From: Patescibacteria group bacterium UBA6130
Lineage (GTDB): Bacteria; Patescibacteriota; Microgenomatia; UBA12405; UBA6130
Length of the DNA: 13,409 bases
Assembly (NCBI GenBank): GCA_002428285.1
Contig: DIVO01000077.1
Location: 1 to 13,409 of the forward strand
Direction: 5' to 3'
The notes below the pieces were generated by a model that was not told the origin of the DNA, made no database searches, and was given only the letters and a program-made list of their open reading frames with translations. Shown piece after piece: positions 6,682 to 12,942 of the stretch (its first letter is position 1; each line of letters begins with the position of its first letter). The position numbers and the translations under genes are program-made.

Positions 6682-8058
6682 ATGAAAAGAATATCAATTA
6701 TCGAAACAGTCAATCAGATTGGCAAGAAGGTTGAGCTATATGGTTGGGTTAATTCCATTAGGGATCATAGCAATGTTATTTTTATAGACCTCAGGGATAG
6801 GAGTGGTCTGCTTCAGGTTGTCGGTGGGAAAGAACTTAAAGGACTTTCTTCAGAAGATGTTGTCAGAATCGAAGGTGTCATCAAGAGTAGAGGCGAAAAA
6901 TATATTAACAAGAAAATCCCCACAGGCGGGATTGAACTTAAAGTTAAAAAAGTTGAACTGATTTCAAAGTCGAAGCCTATCCCTTTTGAGGTTAACGGAG
7001 ATGGATATAAAATTGATGAAAATACCAGATTAAAATATCGCTATCTTGACCTTCGAAGGCAAAGATTGAGAAATAATTTAGAAACTAGAAGCAAGATGCT
7101 CCAGTTGTTCCGCCAAAAACTATCCGAGACTGGTTTTTGGGAAATAGAAACTCCCTATATAAGTAAAGCTACTCCTGAAGGAGCAAGAGATTTTCTGGTT
7201 CCCTCAAGGATGCAGCCTGGATGTTTTTATGCTTTACCTCAATCTCCCCAGCAGTATAAGCAGTTATTAATGGTTGCGGGCATTGAAAAATATTTTCAAA
7301 TTGCCAGATGCTTTAGAGATGAAGATTTAAGAGCCGATAGACAGTTTGAGTTTTTTCAGGTTGATGTTGAGATGTCCTTCGTTACTATGGAAGACGTCTT
7401 AGAGGTCATAGAACCGATTGTGATTGAAGTTTATGAGGCAATTGGTATGAAGATCCAGCAGAAGCCATTTCCCCGCATAACTTACCAGGAGGCGATGAAG
7501 AAATATGGAGCGGATAAGTTTGATATAAGAAAAGACAAGAAAGATCCCAAGCTGTCTGCTTTTACCTGGGTTGTTGATTTTCCTCTTTTTGAGAAAACGG
7601 AGACTAGAGAAATAACTCCGGTTCATCATCCATTTACATCTCCAAACCCTGAAGATCTTCATCTATTAGATAAGAATCCACTTAAAGCCAGAGCTTGGCA
7701 ATATGATCTTGTTTGTAATGGATACGAGGTTGCCGGAGGCAGTATCAGAATAACCGACCCTAAACTTCAGCAGAAGATTTTCAAAATTCTTGGCCACAAA
7801 AAAAATGAGATCCAGGAAAAGTTCGGACATTTACTGGAAGCATTCGAATATGGAGTACCTCCCCATGGAGGAATTGCTATGGGTTTTGACCGTTTGGCGA
7901 TGATTGCTTGCGGTGAGGAAAATATACGTGAAGTTATGGCTTTTCCTATGACATCTGGCGGTCAGACAGCAGTTATGGATGCACCAGCAAGGGTCAATAA
8001 GAAGCAGTTAAGAGAGCTGGGAATCAAGACCATCGATGAAGAAAAAGAGAAAAAATAG
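6682..8058 (+). CDS. aspS: Aspartyl-tRNA synthetase, compact form without GAD domain
   Basis: The class II synthetase charges tRNA with aspartate. From the ATG at 6682 it has 458 residues. An OB-fold anticodon-binding domain (~1-100) contains 'GWVNSIRDHSNVIFIDLRDR'. Motif 1 is 'FWEIETPYISKATPEGARDF' (152-171), followed by 'PQSPQQYKQLLM'. Motif 2 is 'FRDEDLRADRQFEFFQVD' (211-228) and motif 3 'GIAMGFDRLAMI' (397-408). Bacterial enzymes are usually ~590 residues with a GAD insertion between motifs 2 and 3; here 'KKYGADKFDIRK' (273-284) joins almost directly to 'LSAFTWVVDFPLFE' (291-304), so that domain is missing. His29 matches the position I recall as His in non-discriminating enzymes, suggesting possible Asp-tRNA(Asn) formation. 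An in-frame TTG at 6667 is the alternative start. The 3' end overlaps the next gene by 23 bases. Confidence 0.95.
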   Translation: MKRISIIETVNQIGKKVELYGWVNSIRDHSNVIFIDLRDRSGLLQVVGGKELKGLSSEDVVRIEGVIKSRGEKYINKKIPTGGIELKVKKVELISKSKPIPFEVNGDGYKIDENTRLKYRYLDLRRQRLRNNLETRSKMLQLFRQKLSETGFWEIETPYISKATPEGARDFLVPSRMQPGCFYALPQSPQQYKQLLMVAGIEKYFQIARCFRDEDLRADRQFEFFQVDVEMSFVTMEDVLEVIEPIVIEVYEAIGMKIQQKPFPRITYQEAMKKYGADKFDIRKDKKDPKLSAFTWVVDFPLFEKTETREITPVHHPFTSPNPEDLHLLDKNPLKARAWQYDLVCNGYEVAGGSIRITDPKLQQKIFKILGHKKNEIQEKFGHLLEAFEYGVPPHGGIAMGFDRLAMIACGEENIREVMAFPMTSGGQTAVMDAPARVNKKQLRELGIKTIDEEKEKK

Positions 8059-8947
8059 TATTCCCCTAAAATCCTGGCACATTGTCCTATCGGCTGTTTT
8101 AATCTTATTAATTGGAGTTTCTTGGTTATTTGATAGTCTATTTTTATCTCCTGAAAATAAATCCGAAGAAATTAACATTAATCCTCAGCCGTTGGCGGTT
8201 CAAGTATCTCCTCCTGATTTTTCTATGATTTCTGCACGATCTTTTGTCGTCATGGATTTTGATTCAGGTCAATTGATTGCATCTAGAGAAAAAGACGAGA
8301 AGCTTCTTCCTGCCTCTTTAACTAAGATGATAACGTCTTTGGTTGTTTTGGATAACTATTCACTTGATCAAAAAATAGATATTTTAAATAAATATGAGGT
8401 TGGAAAAATTATGGGGATTAAACCCGGAACTCAAATGTCTATAGAAAATTTACTTTATGGATTACTGGTTCATTCGGCTAACGATGCCGCTTATGCAGTC
8501 AGTTATGATTATGATCTTCATCACAATCAAACTTTCATTGAAGCCATGAACCAAAAAGCTAGTCAATTAGGTTTAAATGATTCAAATTTTGTTAATTTTG
8601 ATGGCGAAGAAGATGAGGGGCATTATTCAACAGCAAAAGACTTGGCTCTCTTGGCCAGATTCTTTCTTAAAGATCCGATACTGTCTGAGATGATAAAAGT
8701 CGAAAAGATAATTATTAAAGATGAACAGGGTAATGATTATTGGCTGGAATCGACCAATGAGCTATTAAAAGAAGATGGTTTTGGAGGAGTAAAGACAGGT
8801 TGGACTGAACAGGCAGGTGAATGTTTTGCTGGTCTTTACGAGCAAGGAGGCCATAAATTGATCACTGTTGTCTTGGGTAGTAATAATAGATTTGAGGATA
8901 CAAAGCTATTAGTAAACCAAGTGATGAATAATTTTGTTTGGGAATAA
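8036..8947 (+). CDS. D-alanyl-D-alanine carboxypeptidase (PBP5-type, serine)
   Basis: This is a DacA-like enzyme expected to trim the terminal D-Ala from peptidoglycan stem peptides outside the membrane. Of 303 residues, the first ~13 are basic and cytoplasmic, residues ~14-36 form a single membrane helix or uncleaved signal, and a short linker leads to the peptidase domain (~62-300). The three active-site motifs are all present: SLTK (94-97, nucleophile Ser94), SAN (147-149) and KTG (253-255). 'EGHYSTAKDLALLAR' (194-208) is also characteristic. The typical C-terminal PBP5 beta domain is absent, making this a short, single-domain form with an N-terminal anchor. Its ATG lies within the end of aspS, so translation is probably coupled. 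The stop is six bases from that of the opposing membrane-protein gene. Confidence 0.93.
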   Translation: MKKKRKNSIPLKSWHIVLSAVLILLIGVSWLFDSLFLSPENKSEEININPQPLAVQVSPPDFSMISARSFVVMDFDSGQLIASREKDEKLLPASLTKMITSLVVLDNYSLDQKIDILNKYEVGKIMGIKPGTQMSIENLLYGLLVHSANDAAYAVSYDYDLHHNQTFIEAMNQKASQLGLNDSNFVNFDGEEDEGHYSTAKDLALLARFFLKDPILSEMIKVEKIIIKDEQGNDYWLESTNELLKEDGFGGVKTGWTEQAGECFAGLYEQGGHKLITVVLGSNNRFEDTKLLVNQVMNNFVWE

Positions 8948-8953
8948 AATAAT

Positions 8954-10006
8954 TTACTCGGCTAGAAATTCTGAAGATATTGCTTCAACTACTCCAACAA
9001 ATTTATTATCACCTTCGAAAACATAAAAAGGTTTTAAGAATTCCATAGGATAGTGCGGATCCATGTATGCCAGAAAAACATTTCTAATAGCAATTTTTCC
9101 AGATTGATAGTTTTCAAGATTAGTTTGGTGATAATTACCTGCTAATAATTCATCCCAAGCTTGAGAGATAGGTTTTAACGGATATATTGACACCTTTTCC
9201 TTATCATAAGGAAAATAAATGAATTTTGCCTGAACTACTGCCTTGCTCGATTTCTCTCCGGTAACCCATAGAGAAATATTCGCCTCTTCAAGATTTTGGG
9301 ACAGAATTGGGTACTCGCCAATCTTGTTTCGGGAAAAATCAACTCTTGCGAGATTTGCTTCTGAAATTGAAGGAGCCTTATTAAGACTGGTAGGAGTTAA
9401 AGTATATAAAGTAATTTTGCCCTGGGGATTAATGTCTTCATAGGCAACACCAGCGGAAGTTAGATACGAATAAGCCGATGTTATAGCGGTTTGGGTGTCG
9501 GTTAATTTTTGAGAAATAATGGTTTGGTCAGATCGAAAAGGGTACTGGTATTCAAAATTTAAAGTTAACGGATTTATCTTTAACTGGCTTCCGGTTGACG
9601 GGTTTCTATAAATGTAGAGGTCTTCGGAAGGATTTTCTGGTGTTGATGAAAATCCAAGTTTACTGGCAATAAACTTAGTATCTTCGTAAGCTAAAATTTT
9701 TGACTTTTTAGCAATTATAAAATAAACATTTTCTTGAATTGGTGTTTGAGGAAGATCTCCGCTTATGGTTTCCAGATAAAATCCCTCCGGTCTAATGCTT
9801 GACTCTTCGAATTTGGTGACAGGAAGGCTTCCCCAGGCAGTGTCTGCTGGAGGGGGTGGAGGAGGATGTCGGGTTTTCCAAGCTGAGGCAGCTATTCTTA
9901 TGGTTGAAATTAATAAAAAAGCGGCCACAATACTAATGAACCCCCATTTTATGGTGTTTCTGGAGTAATAGGCTATTTCTGTAAGACTATTAGGCTGTGA
10001 GTTCAT
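8954..10006 (-). CDS. Single-pass membrane protein with Pro-rich linker, function unknown
   Basis: From the ATG at 10006 the protein has 350 residues. A polar cytoplasmic N-terminus (1-19) precedes one membrane helix (~22-43), then 'KTRHPPPPPPADTAWGSLP' (44-62), with six consecutive prolines. The rest is a large extracytoplasmic region rich in Ser, Thr and Tyr with no Cys or catalytic motif that I recognise. Near the C-terminus, 'QAWDELLAGNY' (282-292), 'IAIRNVFLAYMDP' (305-317) and 'FLKPFYVFEGD' (323-333) recall YycI/PepSY-like extracellular modules, but this is only a resemblance. I have the impression that helix-plus-proline-linker proteins of this type recur in CPR genomes. An upstream ATG at 10096 would overlap gltX by 51 bases and is rejected. 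Function is unknown; an envelope role is likely from topology. Confidence 0.8.
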   Translation of the reverse strand: MNSQPNSLTEIAYYSRNTIKWGFISIVAAFLLISTIRIAASAWKTRHPPPPPPADTAWGSLPVTKFEESSIRPEGFYLETISGDLPQTPIQENVYFIIAKKSKILAYEDTKFIASKLGFSSTPENPSEDLYIYRNPSTGSQLKINPLTLNFEYQYPFRSDQTIISQKLTDTQTAITSAYSYLTSAGVAYEDINPQGKITLYTLTPTSLNKAPSISEANLARVDFSRNKIGEYPILSQNLEEANISLWVTGEKSSKAVVQAKFIYFPYDKEKVSIYPLKPISQAWDELLAGNYHQTNLENYQSGKIAIRNVFLAYMDPHYPMEFLKPFYVFEGDNKFVGVVEAISSEFLAE

Positions 10007-10009
10007 ACT

Positions 10010-10040
10010 TTGAAAGTATAACAACTGTTTGTGATAAAAT
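10010..10040 (+). promoter_or_regulatory. gltX promoter (leaderless geometry)
   Basis: TTGAAA (10010-10015) and TAAAAT (10035-10040) are separated by 19 bases, and TGA before the -10 gives the extended form TGnTAAAAT. Only five bases separate the -10 from the ATG at 10046, so transcription should begin at the start codon itself. It completely overlaps the opposing promoter. Confidence 0.6.
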
Positions 10041-10044
10041 TCAA
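10015..10044 (-). promoter_or_regulatory. Promoter of the membrane-protein gene (leaderless geometry)
   Basis: On the minus strand, TTGAAT (10044-10039) is followed after 18 bases by TATACT (10020-10015), and the three bases before it (TGT) make it an extended -10. The ATG at 10006 begins eight bases after the -10, so the predicted transcription start is at or one base before the ATG. No Shine-Dalgarno sequence is possible in that space. Confidence 0.6.
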
Positions 10045-10045
10045 T

Positions 10046-11494
10046 ATGAAAGACGTTAGAATCAGGTTTGCTCCCAGTCCAACTGGGACACCGCATATTG
10101 GAAATTCCCGAATTGCTCTTTTTGGATGGCTTTTTGCCAGAAAAAATAAGGGAAAATTTATATTAAGAATTGAAGATACTGATCAGTCAAGATTGGATCC
10201 AGATTCTTTGCAGAAAATCTACGACATTTTAAAATTCTTAGGACTCAATTGGGATGAGGGTCCTGGAGAGGGTGGAGATTATGGTCCGTACATACAATCC
10301 GAAAGATTAGATTTATATAAAGAATATGCTCATAAACTTGTTCAAAAAGGTTATGCGTATTATTGTTTTTGTACAAAAGAAAGACTTGAAGAATTAAGAA
10401 TCGATCAACAAAAAAATAAACAATCTCCCAAGTATGATAGGAAGTGTTATGGATTATCGCAAAAAGAAATAGATCAAAATTTAAAGCGAGGTGTTCCATA
10501 TGTTATTAGGCTAAAAATGCCTGATAATGAAGTCTTGAAATGGAATGATCTTGTTCAGGGAAATATTGAGATTAATTCAAGCGTTTGTGACGATCAGATA
10601 TTAATTAAATCGGATGGGTATCCAACATATCATTTGGCTGTAGTGGTTGATGATCATCTTATGAAAATATCGCATATCTTTAGGGGTGTTGAGTGGATAT
10701 CTTCTACGCCAAAACATATAGTGTTGTACCGATCCTTTGGGTGGAAAATGCCTGAAATTGCTCACTTTCCCTTAATTTTAGGAAAAGACAGATCTAAGCT
10801 TTCAAAAAGACATGGTGCAAAATCAGTTCTTGAATACAAGGATGAAGGATATCTTTCTGAAGCCTTGATAAACTTTTTGGTTCTTCTTGGCTGGCATCCT
10901 AAGGATGATAAAGAAATTTTATCAAGAGAAGAGTTGATTAAAAAAATTGACTTAAAAGGTGTTCAAAAACAAAATGCCATTTTTAATCTTGAAAAATTGG
11001 ATTTTCTAAATGCATATTATCTTAAACAAAAATCTTCCTCAGATTTTGCTTTATTATTGGAAGAATATCTTCCTGAGCTAAGTTTTGATCAAAGAATGAT
11101 TGCTGCTCAGCTGCTAAAAGATAGAATTACAAAACTTAATCAAGCGAGAGATTTAATAAAGTTTACTTTCGAAGATATCGATTATTCGGTAGATTTACTA
11201 TTAGGAAAAGCCGAAAAAAATCAAGCAAAACAAATGCTAGAGTCTGCTAAGAAGATTATTTCCAAGATACCCAGTCAGGATATAACCTTAGATCAAATTG
11301 ATAAATTGCAAAAAATTATGTTGGAAGAGATAAAAAAGAATAATTGGAAAACTGGAGATTTTTTCATGGTATTTAGGTCAGCAATCGCTGGTGCGAAAAT
11401 CACGCCTCCGATCTTGGAGTCTTTAATGATATTAGGCAAGGAAAAGTCGCTTGAAAGACTGGATGTGGCCCTTGGAAAACTCAATAAGTCTTAA
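10046..11494 (+). CDS. gltX: Glutamyl-tRNA synthetase
   Basis: The class I synthetase charges tRNA(Glu) with glutamate, and in organisms lacking GlnRS also tRNA(Gln); the sequence does not settle which. The 482-residue protein starts 'MKDVRIRFAPSPTGTPHIGN', with the HIGH motif as HIGN (17-20). 'RIEDTDQSR' (41-49) and 'DEGPGEGGDYGPYIQSER' (70-87) are standard. A zinc-type pair Cys107/Cys109 with Cys134 is visible. 'FRGVEWISSTPKHIVLY' (212-228) and the KMSKS equivalent KLSKR (251-255) complete the catalytic core, followed by an all-helical anticodon-binding C-terminus. The ATG at 10046 is chosen over an in-frame GTG at 10031, because the GTG lies upstream of and within the -10 box. The gene appears monocistronic, with its own promoter in the 39-base divergent gap. 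Confidence 0.96.
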   Translation: MKDVRIRFAPSPTGTPHIGNSRIALFGWLFARKNKGKFILRIEDTDQSRLDPDSLQKIYDILKFLGLNWDEGPGEGGDYGPYIQSERLDLYKEYAHKLVQKGYAYYCFCTKERLEELRIDQQKNKQSPKYDRKCYGLSQKEIDQNLKRGVPYVIRLKMPDNEVLKWNDLVQGNIEINSSVCDDQILIKSDGYPTYHLAVVVDDHLMKISHIFRGVEWISSTPKHIVLYRSFGWKMPEIAHFPLILGKDRSKLSKRHGAKSVLEYKDEGYLSEALINFLVLLGWHPKDDKEILSREELIKKIDLKGVQKQNAIFNLEKLDFLNAYYLKQKSSSDFALLLEEYLPELSFDQRMIAAQLLKDRITKLNQARDLIKFTFEDIDYSVDLLLGKAEKNQAKQMLESAKKIISKIPSQDITLDQIDKLQKIMLEEIKKNNWKTGDFFMVFRSAIAGAKITPPILESLMILGKEKSLERLDVALGKLNKS

Positions 11495-11524
11495 GTTAAT
11501 ATCTTCCTTATTCCCATAAAATGT

Positions 11525-11554
11525 TTGGATTTTACAGAAAACTTGCGGTAAAAT
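11525..11554 (+). promoter_or_regulatory. Promoter of the PspC-domain gene (leaderless geometry)
   Basis: TTGGAT (11525-11530) is followed after 18 bases by TAAAAT (11549-11554). Six bases (all A/T) then separate it from the ATG at 11561, so the transcript would start at or next to the start codon. The spacing repeats that seen at gltX. There is no TG extension here. Confidence 0.5.
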
Positions 11555-11560
11555 AAAAAT

Positions 11561-12079
11561 ATGGATGCCAAAGAAAATAAAACACAAACAAAGAAAAAGA
11601 TCTCAGATACTTCTGAACAGCCAGCACTTTACAGATCTAAGAAGAATAAGATTATTGCTGGTGTTGCTGGTGGCTTAGGAGAGTATTTTAAAGTTGATTC
11701 CAACATTGTTAGGTTGCTCTTTATTATTTCAATTTTCTTTGGAGGAGTTGGCGCAATTGTTTACCTTATTTGTTGGGTAATTATTCCCCTTGAAGGTTTT
11801 GGCAATAAAATTGCCGATGATTATTACAAAGAAAACATTGAGGAGATAAAGCAAAAAGCAAAAAACTTTTCCGAGGAGTTTGGGGCAAATATTGAGAATG
11901 AAAATGAAACTTACAGTCAAAATAAAGCTCAACCGCAAAAATGGTTAGGAATAATTTTACTGATATTCGGTGGCATTTTTTTACTTGAAAATTTTGGCAT
12001 TATTGAATCAATTAATTTTGCAAAGTATTGGCCTTTAATTCTGATAGTTTTTGGCTTAAAAATCCTCTCAGACCGTTAA
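11561..12079 (+). CDS. PspC-domain membrane protein with LiaF-like C-terminal helices
   Basis: This 172-residue protein has a polar N-terminus, then a PspC domain (~22-78): 'ALYRSKKNKIIAGVAGGLGE' (22-41) and 'DSNIVRLLFII' (46-56), with a membrane helix at ~51-75 ending 'CWVIIPLE'. A charged segment (~84-125) separates it from two further helices (~128-146 and 155-168) with 'WLGIILLIFGGIFLLENFG' and 'YWPLILIVFGLKIL', the paired pattern of LiaF/LiaI-type membrane regions. PspC proteins sense envelope stress in Psp and Lia systems; no PspA or histidine kinase is near. It converges with a YvlD-like gene; PspC and YvlD proteins are also neighbours in the Bacillus yvl operon, hinting at a shared envelope role. 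Transcription is probably from its own leaderless promoter. Confidence 0.88.
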   Translation: MDAKENKTQTKKKISDTSEQPALYRSKKNKIIAGVAGGLGEYFKVDSNIVRLLFIISIFFGGVGAIVYLICWVIIPLEGFGNKIADDYYKENIEEIKQKAKNFSEEFGANIENENETYSQNKAQPQKWLGIILLIFGGIFLLENFGIIESINFAKYWPLILIVFGLKILSDR

Positions 12080-12115
12080 AATAATTGATGGTTTTTTCAA
12101 GAAGAATTTCTTTAT

Positions 12116-12454
12116 CTATTCTTTAGCGAGTTTGTTTATTATCCAGCCCAAGATTGACAGAATAAGACTAAAGTAAAAAGCGTTAATAAATCCGTCAATT
12201 TCAAATCCAGGGATAAGTCTAGCTGTTGCAAGCATAACGATCGTATTTATAACAAGTGAGAAAAGACCAAGAGTAAGAATAGTAATTGGAAGTGTCAGGA
12301 TTACTAATAACGGTTTGATAAATGTGTTTAAAATTGCCAGAACAAGGGTTACAATAATGGCGGTTAAGAAGTCGCTGACATGTACGCCATTAAATACATT
12401 TGAGAGATAGTAAATTACAACTCCGTTGATTAAAAGTCTTACTAAAAAATTCAT
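12116..12454 (-). CDS. YvlD/phage-holin-family small membrane protein
   Basis: The 112-residue protein is almost entirely hydrophobic, with about four membrane helices (~5-21, 27-48, 52-78, 89-108). The pattern 'LVLAILNTFIKPLLVILTLPITILTLGLFSLVIN' (37-70, shortened here to 'LNTFIKPLLVILTLPIT') with a following 'GFEIDGF' is typical of the YvlD branch of the 'phage holin family 4' superfamily. Despite that name these proteins are common in chromosomes and need not be phage-derived; no phage gene is near. It is the last gene of hisS-DUF192-yvlD on the minus strand, 35 bases after the DUF192 stop. It has a recognisable Shine-Dalgarno sequence, unlike most genes here. Its stop is TAG. Confidence 0.88.
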   Translation of the reverse strand: MNFLVRLLINGVVIYYLSNVFNGVHVSDFLTAIIVTLVLAILNTFIKPLLVILTLPITILTLGLFSLVINTIVMLATARLIPGFEIDGFINAFYFSLILSILGWIINKLAKE

Positions 12455-12464
12455 AATTAAATTT

Positions 12465-12469
12465 ACCTC
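12465..12469 (-). promoter_or_regulatory. Shine-Dalgarno site of the YvlD-like gene
   Basis: The minus strand reads GAGGT here, ten bases before the ATG at 12454. It stands out because most other starts in the window lack a purine-rich site, and it fits an internal operon gene that cannot be leaderless. Confidence 0.55.
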
Positions 12470-12489
12470 AAAAGGGGAGTAATGGCAAA

Positions 12490-12936
12490 CTAATCAAGAA
12501 GCTGAAAATTATCCCCTATTATTATCTTATTATTTTTTATAAATCCGCTGTTTACTTCCAAAACCATATCAACATCATCTTTTGGAGAAATTGTGCTTGG
12601 AGGAGAAAGATTTTCTGGAGTGATATTTTCATGGATATCAACAACTTTACCATTATTTATCCAAATGAAATCAAGACCAAAATTCATGCCCATCATCCAA
12701 AATTTGGGCCTATGAGCTGATGGAAAAATAAAAAGCATTCCATTGTTTCCATCTAATTTTTCCCTTCCGGAAAGTCCCTTGGTAATTTTTAAGGAGTTAT
12801 CAGCAGTCTCAACATATATTCTTTTATCTCCTATCATGGCGTTAGTTTGAGCTAATCGCTGAGGTTGTTTGTATAAAACAAAATATCCAAAAAAAAGAAA
12901 GATTGAGACAGCAAAAATAAAGATTATTTTTCCCAT
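12490..12936 (-). CDS. DUF192 family exported protein
   Basis: The 148-residue protein has an N-terminal hydrophobic segment (~3-21), probably a membrane anchor or signal. The DUF192 domain (~36-148) shows its main signatures: 'GLSGREKLDGNNGMLFIFP' (55-73), 'KFWMMGMNFGLDFIWINNGKVV' (78-99, in short 'FWMMGMNFGLDFIW') and a final 'VLEVNSGFIKNNKIIIGD'. The biochemical role of the family is unknown; the fold is a small beta barrel. It follows hisS after a six-base gap and precedes the YvlD-like gene, so it is probably in the same transcript. No lipobox Cys is present. Confidence 0.92.
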   Translation of the reverse strand: MGKIIFIFAVSIFLFFGYFVLYKQPQRLAQTNAMIGDKRIYVETADNSLKITKGLSGREKLDGNNGMLFIFPSAHRPKFWMMGMNFGLDFIWINNGKVVDIHENITPENLSPPSTISPKDDVDMVLEVNSGFIKNNKIIIGDNFQLLD

Positions 12937-12942
12937 CTTTAA

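Noticed and set aside
10031..10045. GTG start for gltX
   Set aside because: It falls within the extended -10 box and upstream of the predicted transcription start; the ATG at 10046 begins the conserved sequence MKDVRIRFAPSPTG.
10007..10096. Longer N-terminus for the minus-strand membrane protein from an ATG at 10096
   Set aside because: The extension overlaps the conserved start of gltX and would cover both promoters; the ATG at 10006 gives a short cytoplasmic tail, a helix and a promoter at the right distance.
10245..10499. 84-codon open frame opposite gltX
   Set aside because: It is antisense to the conserved catalytic core and has biased composition; there is no independent evidence of coding.
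11484..11513. Intrinsic terminator after gltX (AATAAG...CTTATT)
   Set aside because: The stem is six A/T-rich pairs with an 18-base loop and no T-run after it.
12116..12454. Prophage remnant suggested by the 'phage holin' family name
   Set aside because: The protein is of the chromosomal YvlD type and is in an operon with hisS and a DUF192 gene; no integrase, lysin or structural phage gene is present.
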